From: Chloroflexota bacterium
GTDB taxonomy: Bacteria; Chloroflexota; Dehalococcoidia; Lucifugimonadales; Lucifugimonadaceae
Direction of reading: 5' to 3'
Length of the DNA: 50,579 bases
Assembly: GCA_022574675.1 (NCBI GenBank)
Contig: JACZRO010000004.1
Coordinates: 1-50,579, forward strand
Of this stretch, positions 25,213 through 38,232 are shown piece after piece (positions within the stretch are counted from its first letter, which is position 1; each line of letters starts with the position of its first letter). The position numbers and the translations under genes are program-made. Below the pieces are notes generated by a model. That model had not been told where the DNA came from and searched no databases. It saw only the letters and a list, made by a program, of their open reading frames with translations.

Positions 25213-25237
25213 GGGCCCCGGCAATAAGCCGGGGCCC
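25213..25237 (-). terminator. Terminator of the collagen-like lipoprotein gene
   Basis: GGGCCCCGGC-AATAA-GCCGGGGCCC is a perfect 10-bp stem with a 5-nt loop, located 30 nt past the minus-strand stop. On the minus strand it is followed by GTTGAATTT, a weak T-rich tail. Confidence 0.75.
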
Positions 25238-25266
25238 GCCAACAGGTCTCGTATTGAGGTCTCGAG

Positions 25267-25887
25267 TTAGTCCGTGGCCACCTTGTCGATGATCACAAAC
25301 CCGCTGGCCCCAAAACTGCGTGAGTCACCGAAAGCGTCCAGGGTGAATGCCTGTCCCACCCCAAACGATGCATCAGACAGATCGATGGTAACCGAGAATG
25401 CACCTTCACCGCTCGCTACCACGTTACCGAACACTACTTTGCCAGCCTGTAGCGTAATAACCTCGGAGCCGTGGAAGCCCCCGCCGACCACTTCGGCCTG
25501 CGTCGTGCCGACCGCTTTAAACTCGATAAAACCGGCGGATCCGGTTCCGGCGTCTACAACAATCAGGAATGTGGCGTTCTGCGCGCCGTCCCTGCCATCT
25601 TTGCCATCCGTCCCGTTGACGCCAGCCGGTCCCTGCGGACCGGCTGGTCCAGGGTTGCCCGGCTCGCCGGGTTCCCCCGGGAAACCAGATTCACCGGGGG
25701 CGCCGGCAGCGCCGGGAGCGCCCGGTTCACCGGGATTGCCAGCACTACCAGCAGCGCCGGAGGCGCCGGGAGCGCCCTGCGGCCCTTGAGAGCCATCGTC
25801 GCCCGTGCAGGCGGCGAGCGCCACCACGGCAACCGACGAAAGAATCAGGAAGATCAGCTTTCCTCTTCCGCGCATCAGTACATTCAT
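25267..25887 (-). CDS. Collagen-like triple-helix-repeat lipoprotein
   Basis: This 206-residue protein has a lipoprotein signal: basic MRGRGK, a hydrophobic stretch LIFLILSSVAVVAL and the lipobox ALAAC with Cys27 as the lipidated residue. Residues 29-103 are 25 uninterrupted Gly-X-Y triplets with many GEP/GAP/GPQ units, typical of bacterial collagen-like proteins that form surface triple helices. A C-terminal domain of about 100 residues follows, rich in beta strands and glycine (FLIVVDAGTGSAGFIEFKAVG), with no family I recognise; it could act as a trimerisation or ligand domain. It is a lone transcription unit. Likely role: surface-exposed, perhaps adhesive. This is inference from the repeat class only. 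Confidence 0.88.
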   Translation of the reverse strand: MNVLMRGRGKLIFLILSSVAVVALAACTGDDGSQGPQGAPGASGAAGSAGNPGEPGAPGAAGAPGESGFPGEPGEPGNPGPAGPQGPAGVNGTDGKDGRDGAQNATFLIVVDAGTGSAGFIEFKAVGTTQAEVVGGGFHGSEVITLQAGKVVFGNVVASGEGAFSVTIDLSDASFGVGQAFTLDAFGDSRSFGASGFVIIDKVATD

Positions 25888-26352
25888 TGAGCCCCGTCCT
25901 CCATCCTTGAGGTGTTTCGGCGCGAGTCCGGGCCGGGGACGCCATTCTTTGAAAAACGGCGGGTCTTACTGGCCGGCCACTCGAGAAAAATCGCGCTCGG
26001 CCGCGGAAATTTAGCCCCCTGCGAGCGCTCGCCAAACAATATCTTGGCACTTCAAGGGTGTCAAGGCAGATTCAATGCACTAGAGCGCAACGCCCAAGAC
26101 CGTCGTTGACCGAGGTCCGGCGGGACCGTATCGCCCGGCACGTGCCGGCGCGTGGCGCGGAATGCTGACCCATCATCAGAAGCGCCGAAACGAGAACGGT
26201 CCTCTCCTCTATATGTATATGCGCGAGATTTGAATGCCCCTCGTAGAACGCGCCGTGCGCCGGGCCATGGACTTGGTTGCGATGTGTCGCCGCCCGACCC
26301 GGATCGCGGCGTCGTCGAGCGCCGTCGTACCGTCAAGATCCGCCGGCCTGCG
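25888..26352. other. Intergenic region upstream of the rpsO promoter and collagen-like gene
   Basis: About 465 bp between divergent genes. It should hold the promoter of the minus-strand lipoprotein gene, but I cannot point to convincing boxes. Frames within it are short and biased like shadow frames. No RNA gene or repeat is visible. Confidence 0.4.
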
Positions 26353-26361
26353 TGTTATACT
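26353..26361 (+). promoter_or_regulatory. Extended -10 promoter for rpsO-pnp
   Basis: TG-T-TATACT forms an extended -10 box about 140 bp before the rpsO start. Transcription would begin near 26368, at the foot of the leader hairpin described next. Confidence 0.6.
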
Positions 26362-26366
26362 TCGTG

Positions 26367-26389
26367 CGGCCTCGCGGCCGTCGTTTTTT
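26367..26389 (+). promoter_or_regulatory. Leader hairpin followed by T run, possible attenuator of rpsO
   Basis: CGGCC-TCGC-GGCCG forms a 5-bp stem followed by TCG and TTTTTT. It sits at the very start of the predicted transcript, so it may be a weak early terminator or a leader structure. Ribosomal protein S15 represses its own mRNA in several bacteria; a link here is only a guess. Confidence 0.35.
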
Positions 26390-26500
26390 CGCATGCGGAT
26401 TTTCGACAAACAAGCCTGTATAGATGGCTGAGACGCGAGTCCTATTCCACCGAGCTGTTCGGTATTTGATTTGCGGAAATTCGCAGGAGACGCTCACCAG

Positions 26501-26764
26501 TTGGACCAGGCGACGAAGACGGCGATAGTCGAGGAACACAGGCGGCACGCGACCGATAAAGGCTCGGTCGAGGTCCAGGTGGGAATCCTCACGGGACGGA
26601 TCTCCGAACTCACGGATCACCTCAGGGAGCACAAGCACGACCATGCGTCGCGGCGCGGCCTTTTGAAGATGGTCGGCCAGCGGCGACGGCTCCTGAGTTA
26701 CCTCAATGGCAATGATGTGGGGCGGTATCGCGCCATCATCGAAAAGCTCGGCCTGCGCAGGTAA
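26501..26764 (+). CDS. rpsO: 30S ribosomal protein S15
   Basis: S15 (87 residues) binds 16S rRNA early in 30S assembly. The sequence follows the family: [59 protein letters not shown] chose the TTG at 26501, preceded by AGGAGA at 10 nt, because the ten extra codons of the longer frame do not match S15. Length then fits E. coli S15 (89). It is followed by pnp, a conserved bacterial pair, with a hairpin-rich gap of about 190 bp. Confidence 0.95.
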   Translation: MDQATKTAIVEEHRRHATDKGSVEVQVGILTGRISELTDHLREHKHDHASRRGLLKMVGQRRRLLSYLNGNDVGRYRAIIEKLGLRR

Positions 26765-26772
26765 GCCAGACG

Positions 26773-26816
26773 GCGCCCCTCTCGTCATGAAGACAAGACA
26801 AGGGGTGCTTCTTCTT
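26773..26816 (+). terminator. Hairpin with T-rich tail after rpsO
   Basis: GCGCCCCT at 26773-26780 pairs with AGGGGTGC at 26801-26808 (one G-T pair) across a 20-nt loop, followed by TTCTTCTTT. It may be a partial terminator between rpsO and pnp. Further hairpins in the same gap (GGCCCTTCC...GGAAGGGCC at 26909-26928) may be the pnp leader; in E. coli such a leader stem is cut by RNase III in autocontrol. Confidence 0.5.
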
Positions 26817-26952
26817 TAATGAGCCCGGCCTGGTTTCAGGCCGGCCCGATACCGTGACGAGAGCGCAAGTTCGTCCGGGATGACCAAAGGAGCCGGTACA
26901 GAGTCCGGCCGGCCCTTCCCCGGAAGGGCCAGAAGATGGGATTAGTCAGTTC

Positions 26953-29253
26953 ATGATTTCCAACTATGAGATCGAAGTCGGAGCGCGCACGCTCAAATTT
27001 GAGGTCGGACGCGTAGCCAACCTTGCCGGGGGCGCGGTGACGCTGCGCTACGGCGACACGATGATGCTGGTCACGGCATGTGGGTCAAAGCGGCCGCGGC
27101 CGGGCGCCGATTTCTTTCCGTTGACGGTGGATTACGAAGAGAAGATGTACGCCCGGGGCAAGATCCCAGGCAGCTTCTTCAAGCGTGAGGGCCGGCCGAG
27201 CAGCGAAGCGATTCTGATGGCGCGGATTACCGACCGCCCGATTCGCCCACTGTTTCCAAAGGGCTACCGCAACGAAGTCCAGATCATCGCGAGCGCGCTC
27301 TCCGTTGATATGGAGAACCCGATAGACATTCTCGGGATCATCGGCGCGTCCGCCGCCCTGACCATCTCCGACATCCCCTACGACGACCCGATCGGCGCGT
27401 GCCGGATCGGCCTCATCGACGACGAGCTCGTGGTCAACCCGACGTACGCAGAACAGGAAGAAAGCCTGCTCGACCTTATCGTGGCCGGGATGGCAGACGC
27501 CATCATGATGGTGGAGGCCGGGTCCAAGGAAGTCTCCGAGGACGTGATCGTTGAGGCGCTGCGGCTCGCCCAGGAGGTCAACGGCGAGATCGTTGAACTG
27601 ATCCGGGAGATGCAGGCCGAGGTCGGCAAGAAGAAGATGACGGTCGAGATCGACCCCGCCGAGGGCGAAGCCCTGACGGCGGCTCGCGAATGGGTCGGGA
27701 CGAAGATCGACGACGCGCTGGCGGCCCCGGGCGACAAGACATCACGCGAGAACGCCTTCGAGGAGATCATCCACGCGTTAAAGGAAGCGCTGGGTGAAAA
27801 GCACGAAGAGCGTGATCTCCAGTCCGCGTTCTACTCGCTTGAGACGGAATCGGTACGCTCCGCAATCCTCAAGGACGGTCGCCGGCCTGACGGGCGCGCG
27901 CTCACGGACCTGAGAGACCTCTCTTCTGAAGTTGGCTACCTGCCGCGGACTCACGGGAGCGCTCTGTTCACCCGCGGCGAGACGCAGGCGCTTTCCGTGG
28001 TAACCCTGGGATCGCCGGGTGAACGCCAGCGCCTGGACAACCTGGGCCCGGTCTCCGAAAAGCACTACATGCACCACTACAACTTCCCGCCCTACTCGAC
28101 CGGTGAGACCGGCCGGATGTTCACAGGGCGCCGGGAGATCGGCCACGGCATGCTCGCCGAGCGGGCGCTGCTGCCGGTACTGCCAAGCAAGGAAGATTTC
28201 CCTTACACGATCCGCGTGGTGTCCGAGATCCTGAGCTCAAACGGCAGCAGCTCGATGGCGAGCGTCTGCGGCTCTTCCCTGAGCCTGATGGACGCCGGTG
28301 TCCCGATCAAGGCGGCCGTGGCGGGGATCGCTATGGGCCTTGTTACGGGTGAGGACGGCCAGCGGGCGGTCCTGACGGACATCCAGGGCGCCGAGGACCA
28401 CTCCGGCGATATGGACTTCAAGGTCGCCGGGACGCGCGATGGCATCACCGCGCTCCAGATGGACATCAAGGTCAAAGGCATCACCTGGGAATTGATGAGC
28501 GACGCCCTGGCCCAGGCCAGGGACGCCCGGAACGCGATACTCGATCACATGGAGCAGACAATCCCGGCGGCGCGCGCCGAGATGAACGAGTTCGCCCCTC
28601 GGATGATCTCGACGAAGATCCCGACGGACAAGATCGGCACGATCATCGGCCCGGGCGGCAAGGTGATCCGGGGCATGATCGAAGAGTTCGGCGTGACGAT
28701 AGACGTGTCGGACGACGGCACGGTGGTTATCGGGTCCCCGAACGCTGAGTCCGCCGAGGCGGCGCTCGCCCAAATCGAGGCGATGACGGGCGAAGTGGAG
28801 GTCGGAACCAGGTACAAGGGCAAGGTAGTCAGGCTGATGACGTTCGGCGCGTTCGTCGAACTGTTCCCCGGCAAAGACGGGCTTGTCCACATCAGCGAGC
28901 TCGCCGACGAACGCGTGCCTTCCGTGGAAGCGGTTGTGAAGATCGGAGACGAGCTGGAAGTGCTCGTGACCGAGATAGATGCGATGGGCCGCGTCAATCT
29001 GTCGGCACGGCCGGCTGTGTTGTCCGGCGATGAGAAGATTGGGTCCGACGGAAACGGGCGCATGGGAGATCGCGGCGACCGTCCGCGAAGTTTCGACCGC
29101 GGCGGTGGACGCGGCGGTGACCGAGGCGGACGCGGCGGTGACCGCGGTGGACGCGGCGGCGACCGCGGGGGGCGCGGTGGTGACCGGGGCGGCCCGCGCA
29201 GGCGCGTCGGCGGCTACGACGGCGAACGCCGGTCAGGCCCGCCGTCCAGGTAG
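26953..29253 (+). CDS. pnp: Polyribonucleotide nucleotidyltransferase (PNPase) with RGG tail
   Basis: PNPase (766 residues) degrades RNA 3' to 5' by phosphorolysis and works in the degradosome. Two RNase PH-like domains are present: the first with [18 protein letters not shown] and [13 protein letters not shown], the second with [37 protein letters not shown] and the catalytic [16 protein letters not shown] domain ([21 protein letters not shown]) and an S1 domain ([30 protein letters not shown]) follow. After about residue 705 comes a low-complexity Arg-Gly tail with four near-identical 7-residue units (RGGDRGG), an RNA-binding type of sequence not found in E. coli PNPase (711 residues). The next gene, dapB, starts 9 bp later. 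Confidence 0.97.
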   Translation: MISNYEIEVGARTLKFEVGRVANLAGGAVTLRYGDTMMLVTACGSKRPRPGADFFPLTVDYEEKMYARGKIPGSFFKREGRPSSEAILMARITDRPIRPLFPKGYRNEVQIIASALSVDMENPIDILGIIGASAALTISDIPYDDPIGACRIGLIDDELVVNPTYAEQEESLLDLIVAGMADAIMMVEAGSKEVSEDVIVEALRLAQEVNGEIVELIREMQAEVGKKKMTVEIDPAEGEALTAAREWVGTKIDDALAAPGDKTSRENAFEEIIHALKEALGEKHEERDLQSAFYSLETESVRSAILKDGRRPDGRALTDLRDLSSEVGYLPRTHGSALFTRGETQALSVVTLGSPGERQRLDNLGPVSEKHYMHHYNFPPYSTGETGRMFTGRREIGHGMLAERALLPVLPSKEDFPYTIRVVSEILSSNGSSSMASVCGSSLSLMDAGVPIKAAVAGIAMGLVTGEDGQRAVLTDIQGAEDHSGDMDFKVAGTRDGITALQMDIKVKGITWELMSDALAQARDARNAILDHMEQTIPAARAEMNEFAPRMISTKIPTDKIGTIIGPGGKVIRGMIEEFGVTIDVSDDGTVVIGSPNAESAEAALAQIEAMTGEVEVGTRYKGKVVRLMTFGAFVELFPGKDGLVHISELADERVPSVEAVVKIGDELEVLVTEIDAMGRVNLSARPAVLSGDEKIGSDGNGRMGDRGDRPRSFDRGGGRGGDRGGRGGDRGGRGGDRGGRGGDRGGPRRRVGGYDGERRSGPPSR
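29107..29192 (+). repeat. 21-bp tandem repeat encoding the RGGDRGG units of PNPase
   Basis: About four copies of a 21-bp unit (core CGCGGCGGTGACCG) lie in frame at the 3' end of pnp. Copies differ by single, mostly third-position changes, suggesting some age and selection for the peptide. Confidence 0.8.
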
Positions 29254-29262
29254 GCAAACGAC

Positions 29263-30081
29263 ATGACGGACCAAGCGATAAGAGTCGTCGTTAACGGCGC
29301 CCTCGGCCGCATGGGACAGACGGTCCTGGGCGCGGTAAAGGCTGACCCTGCCACCAACCCGGTGGGCGGCGCCGACCGTGCCGCTTCAACGGACACGGTG
29401 GCGGTTCCCGGCGGCGATCCGGTCGCTCTCACACGCTCACTGGCCGATCTCCTCGCGGCGGTAGACGCCGATGTGGTGGTAGATTTCTCGAGCGGTGAGG
29501 GCGCCGTTCAGGCGATGGAGGCCGCGACCGGCGCCGGCGTGCGTGTGGTGTCCGGGTCCACCGGGGTTCCGGCCGGAGAGCTGGAACGCCTGGGAGCGAT
29601 AGCCGCCGAGCGCGGCGTCGGGATCATCAGCGCCTCCAACTTTGCGCTAGGCGCGGTGCTGATGATGTATCTGGCGGAGGTGGCGGGACCGCATTTCGAC
29701 TATGCCGACCTGATCGAAAGCCACCACGAGGCCAAGATCGACTCCCCCTCTGGCACTGCCCTATCGATCGCGGCGGCGGCGCGGGCCGGGCGAGACACAG
29801 ATTTCTCGTACAACGAACCGGAGAAGGTGACGCTGGACAGCGTACGTGGAGGGTCGCTGGGCGGGGTTAACGTGCACAGCGCGCGCATGCCCGGCCGCAT
29901 GGCCCGGCACGAACTCGTGTTCGGCACGGCGGGACAAACCCTGACCATTGTCCATGACACGATCAACCGTGACTGCTACATGCCCGGCGTCATGGCCGCG
30001 GTGAAACGCGTGATGTCGTTAACAGGCCTGATGGTCGGTCTCGATCAGGTGCTGGGCCTCCGGGATCCCGCCAAGCCGTAG
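29263..30081 (+). CDS. dapB: 4-hydroxy-tetrahydrodipicolinate reductase
   Basis: DapB (272 residues) reduces the DapA product with NAD(P)H in the diaminopimelate/lysine pathway. The N-terminus IRVVVNGALGRMGQTVL is the nucleotide-binding loop. DVVVDFSS and VSGSTGVPAGEL lead to SNFALGAVLMM, and the substrate motif ESHHEAKIDSPSGTAL holds the catalytic His pair and Lys. RGGSLGGVNVHSARMPGRMARHELVFGTAGQTLTI is also typical. It is tightly linked to pnp upstream, and asd and dapA follow on the same strand. Confidence 0.96.
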   Translation: MTDQAIRVVVNGALGRMGQTVLGAVKADPATNPVGGADRAASTDTVAVPGGDPVALTRSLADLLAAVDADVVVDFSSGEGAVQAMEAATGAGVRVVSGSTGVPAGELERLGAIAAERGVGIISASNFALGAVLMMYLAEVAGPHFDYADLIESHHEAKIDSPSGTALSIAAAARAGRDTDFSYNEPEKVTLDSVRGGSLGGVNVHSARMPGRMARHELVFGTAGQTLTIVHDTINRDCYMPGVMAAVKRVMSLTGLMVGLDQVLGLRDPAKP

Positions 30082-30092
30082 CCGCGGCCGCG

Positions 30093-30127
30093 CCGCTCCA
30101 GGTTCCCCATAAAAGGAACGGGAGCGG
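30093..30127 (+). terminator. Two-tier hairpin after dapB
   Basis: CCGCTCC pairs with GGAGCGG and, inside it, GTTCC with GGAAC. There is no T run. From here to 30353 I see no gene, riboswitch or clear promoter in about 225 bp. Confidence 0.45.
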
Positions 30128-30353
30128 TCGATGCGAGCGGACCGCGGCTAACCCGCCGAAGATTCGGGAGCGACCTTCCTGTTCACGACGCCCGCTTCAG
30201 GCCGCGCGCGTGCGCTCCAATTCAGAGTGGTTGCGCCGCGGCGTGGGCTGAGCCTCACGTGACGGCGCGGGCGCGGAGTCGCCCGGACATGCACGGCCGG
30301 CAGGTCTCGCCCTGTAACATCGAGTACCTCGTAAATACAGAACGGTTGAAGAA

Positions 30354-31403
30354 ATGTCTGACAGTAATTTGACCATCGCTATCGTCGGTGCGACAGGCGC
30401 CGTGGGTGCGGTGGCGCTCGAACTCCTGGCCGACCGGTCCTATCCCGCCGATCGAATCATCGCGATGGCGTCGTCACGTTCCGCCGGAAAGAAGCTGCCG
30501 TACCTCGATACCGAACTGACGGTGATCGAGGCGACCCCTGACGCTTTCCAGGGCGTTGAAGTAGTGCTCATATCGGCCAGCGCGGAGGTGAGCCGGGCGC
30601 TCGCCCCGGAGGCCGTGAAGCGGGGCGCACTCGTGATCGACGACGGTTCAGCGTTTCGAATGGACCCGACCGTTCCGCTCGTGGTGCCGGAGGTGAACGG
30701 CGCCGATCTGGAGTGGCATCGCGGCATCGTCTCCATCCCGAACTGCACGACCACACCGCTCGCAATGACCCTCGCCGCACTGGGCCAGGCTGCAACGGTG
30801 ACGCGGGTGACGGTGGCGACGTATCAGGCGGTGTCCGGGACGGGCGCCGCGGCGGTTCGCGAGCTAGATCAGCAGACGCGCGACATACTTGCCGGCCGGC
30901 CGGCGAGGGCGCAGGAGTACCCTCACCAGATCGCGTTCAACGTGCTCCCACAGGTGGACGATTTCGCGCCCGATGGCTACACGGGCGAGGAGCACAAGAT
31001 GATCAACGAGACGCGGAAAATTCTGCACGACGAGAATATCGCGATATCTCCGACCTGTGTCCGGGTGCCCGTTCCGGTGACGCACAGCGAGGCCCTCCAG
31101 GTGGAGTTTGAGCGGCCGGTAAGCCCCGAGGAAGCGACCCGGCTGCTGTCCAATTTTCCGGGTATCGCCGTGGTGGACGAGCCTCAGGCCAGCGTCTACC
31201 CTATGCCCGCCCAGGCAACGGGCAGGGACGAAGTGTTCGTCGGGCGGATCCGAAAGGACGTGTCTCACCCAAACGGCCTGGCGCTCTGGATCGCGTGCGA
31301 CAACCTGCGCAAGGGGGCGGCGCTAAACGCACTCCAGATCATGGACGAGGCGGTGCGGCGAAACTGCGTGAAGCCGAGACAACCGGTCGCACAGGGCGAC
31401 TGA
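30354..31403 (+). CDS. asd: Aspartate-semialdehyde dehydrogenase
   Basis: Asd (349 residues) reduces aspartyl phosphate to the semialdehyde that feeds lysine, threonine and methionine synthesis. The NADP loop IAIVGATGAVGAVALELL is at the N-terminus. The catalytic Cys131 sits in SIPNCTTTPL, and the His-containing segment NGLALWIACDNLRKGAALNALQI ends the protein. VSGTGAAAVRELDQQ is the family motif after the active site. It is 84 bp before dapA, the next enzyme. Confidence 0.96.
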   Translation: MSDSNLTIAIVGATGAVGAVALELLADRSYPADRIIAMASSRSAGKKLPYLDTELTVIEATPDAFQGVEVVLISASAEVSRALAPEAVKRGALVIDDGSAFRMDPTVPLVVPEVNGADLEWHRGIVSIPNCTTTPLAMTLAALGQAATVTRVTVATYQAVSGTGAAAVRELDQQTRDILAGRPARAQEYPHQIAFNVLPQVDDFAPDGYTGEEHKMINETRKILHDENIAISPTCVRVPVPVTHSEALQVEFERPVSPEEATRLLSNFPGIAVVDEPQASVYPMPAQATGRDEVFVGRIRKDVSHPNGLALWIACDNLRKGAALNALQIMDEAVRRNCVKPRQPVAQGD

Positions 31404-31487
31404 CCCGGCACGATATGCAGACGCAACGCATCGGCCGCGCGGCGCGGACCGGCGGCCGGCAAGCCCGGTAACTCAGGAGTAACGGCA

Positions 31488-32390
31488 ATGACAGACTTCG
31501 GCCGACTGCTCACCGCGATGATCACGCCGTTCGATGAAGACGGTGAAGTGGATTACGGACAGGCCCGGAAGCTCGCCAGCGCCCTTGTGGATGCCGGCAA
31601 CGATGGGCTGATTATCGGCGGCACCACCGGCGAAGCGCCCGCGCTCAGCGATGACGAAAAGCTCCGGCTGTTTACCGAAGTGAAGGAAGAAATCGGGGAC
31701 CGCGGCAGCGTCGTGGCCGGCACGTCCGACAACAACTTCCGGAAGTCGCTCGATCTGACGAGGGAGGCGGAGGGGACCGGCGTCGACGGCGTTCTGCTGA
31801 CCGTGCCGGCGTACAACAAGCCGCCTCAGGAAGGTTTGTTCCGGTACTTCAGGGCCCTCGCTGAGGCCACCTCCCTGCCCTGCCTGCTTTACAACGTGCC
31901 CTCAAGGACGGCGCTCAATATGGACGCCGTTACGACGCTGCGAGTCGCCGAGATCGACAACGTCGTGGGCGTGAAGGAGGCGTCAAGCGACCCGGTGCAG
32001 ATCACCACGGTAATCGACGGGGCGCCGGACGGTTTCCTGGTCTGGAGCGGCAACGACGACGAGACGTTTTCGATCATGGCCACGGGCGGTCACGGCATCG
32101 TGAGCGTCGCCGGCCACATCGTCAGCCGGCAGATCAAGACGATGATGGGGCTGATCCTGGAGGGCGATATCGAGTCAGCCGCGGCCGAGCACCGCCGGTT
32201 GTTGCCGCTTTTCAAGGCGATCTTCTGGGTGACTAACCCGATACCGATCAAGTACGCCGTCAACCGGACTGGGTTCAACGCCGGCACCCACCGTTTGCCG
32301 ATGGTGGATATGGAAACGGCGGACCCGGCGGCAAGGAAGCGCCTGGACGACGTGCTGGACCGTTACGAAATGGACCTTCCGGTCAGCTAG
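31488..32390 (+). CDS. dapA: 4-hydroxy-tetrahydrodipicolinate synthase
   Basis: DapA (300 residues) condenses pyruvate with aspartate semialdehyde. The TIM barrel has MITPFDEDGEVDY, the GGTTGEAPALS loop, VPAYNKPPQEGLFRYF, the catalytic Tyr in LLYNVPSRTALNM and the Schiff-base Lys in VVGVKEASSD. An AGGAG lies 8 nt before the ATG. It is the last gene of the dapB-asd-dapA group. Later lysine genes (dapF or dapL, lysA) are not in the window. Confidence 0.97.
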   Translation: MTDFGRLLTAMITPFDEDGEVDYGQARKLASALVDAGNDGLIIGGTTGEAPALSDDEKLRLFTEVKEEIGDRGSVVAGTSDNNFRKSLDLTREAEGTGVDGVLLTVPAYNKPPQEGLFRYFRALAEATSLPCLLYNVPSRTALNMDAVTTLRVAEIDNVVGVKEASSDPVQITTVIDGAPDGFLVWSGNDDETFSIMATGGHGIVSVAGHIVSRQIKTMMGLILEGDIESAAAEHRRLLPLFKAIFWVTNPIPIKYAVNRTGFNAGTHRLPMVDMETADPAARKRLDDVLDRYEMDLPVS

Positions 32391-32421
32391 CCGATAGCGG
32401 CGGGCTATATACCGAGACGCG

Positions 32422-32456
32422 AAAAGGCCCCCGGGGATGGCTCCCGGGGGCCTTTT
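32422..32456. terminator. Bidirectional terminator between dapA and purA
   Basis: AAAAGGCCCCCGGG and CCCGGGGGCCTTTT form a perfect 14-bp stem with a 7-nt loop and A/T runs at both ends. It lies between convergent genes and can serve both. Confidence 0.92.
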
Positions 32457-32489
32457 CATTCGTCTCCGTACGGGAGAGTTGGCGCCGCC

Positions 32490-33990
<1,501 letters not shown>

Positions 33991-34019
33991 TTGACCCGTC
34001 CGAGTCGTGGAGGTATATT
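33991..34019 (+). promoter_or_regulatory. Promoter of the 23S/5S unit
   Basis: TTGACC at 33991-33996 and TATATT at 34014-34019 are separated by an ideal 17 bp. The start should be near 34026, giving a leader of about 150 nt before mature 23S. This is the best sigma-70-type promoter in the window. Confidence 0.8.
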
Positions 34020-34125
34020 AGGAAGTCGCCCTGAACTGCCACGGCAGCGGGGGCGCCTCGTAACACCGGTCTGTGACTTCTGTCGCCCGTCGGTGAACGG
34101 GACCTGAACCTTGAAAACCGAATAT

Positions 34126-34173
34126 CTGACTCCAAAACTCCGAGTAGCCGAGAAATAGCCGAACCTTAATGTG

Positions 34174-34181
<8 letters not shown>
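34126..34181 (+). ncRNA. 5' arm of the 23S processing stem
   Basis: This leader segment, starting CTGACTCCAAAACTCCGAG and ending AATGTGGGTCAAGC, is complementary along most of its length to 37279-37337 on the far side of the 23S gene. The pairing gives a stem of about 50 bp with a few mismatches, the expected RNase III substrate for freeing pre-23S. Confidence 0.85.
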
Positions 34182-37278
<3,097 letters not shown>

Positions 37279-37288
<10 letters not shown>

Positions 37289-37337
37289 CATTAAGGTGCG
37301 GCTGTTTCTCGAACTATTCGGAGATTTTTGGAGTCAG
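37279..37337 (+). ncRNA. 3' arm of the 23S processing stem
   Basis: GCTTGACCCACATTAAGG and the following bases up to GGAGTCAG pair with 34126-34181. The extended stem spans the mature 23S ends. Confidence 0.85.
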
Positions 37338-37397
37338 TTTATTCATCAATAAACGGTTGTCAGATCGCGAGGGAACTGAAAGGTTCCGCGCGCTCGC

Positions 37398-37426
37398 TGG
37401 ACGCCCGTAAACCGATCAGTTAGAAT
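37398..37426 (+). promoter_or_regulatory. Possible promoter directly before tRNA-fMet
   Basis: TGGACG at 37398-37403 and TAGAAT at 37421-37426, 17 bp apart, would start transcription at or next to the tRNA 5' end (37432). Each box has mismatches, so read-through from the rRNA promoter is an alternative. Confidence 0.4.
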
Positions 37427-37431
37427 TAGTT

Positions 37432-37503
37432 TGCGGGGTGGAGCAGCGGCAGCTCGTTGGGCTCATAACCCAAAGGTCGGCGGTTCGAATCCGCCCCCCG
37501 CGA
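37432..37503 (+). tRNA. Initiator tRNA-fMet (CAU)
   Basis: The anticodon loop CTCATAA reads CAU. Three consecutive G-C pairs close the anticodon stem (GGG/CCC), and the first acceptor position lacks a Watson-Crick pair (U1-G72); both mark an initiator tRNA. The T arm is GGCGGTTCGAATCCGCC and an encoded CCA follows at 37504-37506. It lies between 23S and 5S. Confidence 0.93.
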
Positions 37504-37515
37504 CCACGCGCAACC

Positions 37516-37546
37516 GGCCCGGACTCAACCGTCCGGGCCTTTATTT
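37516..37546 (+). terminator. Terminator between tRNA-fMet and 5S
   Basis: GGCCCGGAC-TCAACC-GTCCGGGCC is a perfect 9-bp stem followed by TTTATTT. It would end transcripts before the 5S gene unless rRNA antitermination lets polymerase through. Confidence 0.85.
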
Positions 37547-37554
37547 GTGAATAG

Positions 37555-37676
37555 TCCCCTGGTGGTTAGAGCGCAACGGACCCACCCGTTCCCATCCCGA
37601 ACACGGCAGTGAAACGTTGTAGCGTCGACGATACTGCGCCGGCGACGGCGTGGGAAAATAGACCACTGCCAGGGGG
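37555..37676 (+). rRNA. 5S ribosomal RNA
   Basis: The gene shows the terminal stem TCCCCTGG/CCAGGGGG, the conserved loop B/C part CCCACCCGTTCCCATCCCGAACACGG and the loop E/D region CGACGATACTGC...GGGAAAATAG. It is about 122 nt. A T-rich stretch follows (CTTTTCTTTTTCTTC), consistent with termination. No promoter of its own was seen in the few bases between it and the preceding terminator. Confidence 0.93.
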
Positions 37677-37679
37677 CTT

Positions 37680-38187
37680 TTCTTTTTCTTCTGGAACGTT
37701 TCTTTCCGGGTTCCGGGCGACCCGAGCCGCCGGCCCGGCCGGGGGGCCGCAGCGTCGGTCCCCTTCCCTATTCATTACCCTAAGCCGCGCGTCGGCGCGC
37801 GCATGGGCCGCGCGACCGCTAACGACGCCGGGCGCGTTGCGCGTGCATCACGTGCGCCGCGCCGTTGTGAAGGGTCAGGGGTTCCGGCGCCAGCCCATCC
37901 GTTGGCCGCCGATGCCGACCCGGTGGATGGTGGGTCAGCGCCCGGCGTCTCAGAGCAGGTGGTCTCAAGGCGACCACAGGCCCGGCGTTTTGCGCATTCC
38001 GCGAACCCACTAGGCGATCGTGCCTACGGGCGACTGGCCTTATCTCCCTTTGGGAATCCGGGGGACTCGTCGTAGGATTGATCCAGAGTGCGAACGACGA
38101 GCCTGTTTGATGCATGTTTTCGCGCGCGGCCAAGAAATGAACCCGGCGCCGCCGTCAGTTCACTAGGCACTCCATCGGGACGTTACA
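37680..38187. other. Intergenic region before rpsA, no gene recognised
   Basis: About 500 bp of GC-rich DNA. Frames inside it are Arg/Pro/Ala-rich and look like shadow frames. I see no RNA gene. The last part carries the rpsA promoter. Confidence 0.4.
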
Positions 38188-38193
38188 TATAAT
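38164..38193 (+). promoter_or_regulatory. Promoter of rpsA
   Basis: A perfect TATAAT lies at 38188-38193, with TAGGCA 18 bp upstream at 38164-38169 as a partial -35. Transcription would start near 38200, about 33 nt before the rpsA start. Confidence 0.6.
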
Positions 38194-38232
38194 GTGGCTA
38201 TCTAACCCGATGAAAGGCCCAGGTAACTACGT

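Noticed and set aside
24985..25242. Minus-strand 85-codon frame after the CorC-type gene
   Set aside because: Arg/Pro-rich, no ribosome site, no recognisable pattern, and it runs into the terminator of the lipoprotein gene.
29107..29192. 21-bp repeats as a CRISPR array
   Set aside because: Units are directly adjacent, without spacers, and in frame within pnp.
30082..30353. Lysine riboswitch upstream of asd
   Set aside because: I looked for the conserved lysine-aptamer core and did not see it; the gap shows only a hairpin after dapB.
37680..38160. Possible small genes between 5S and rpsA
   Set aside because: Frames on both strands are composition-driven and lack a start site context; I could not support any.
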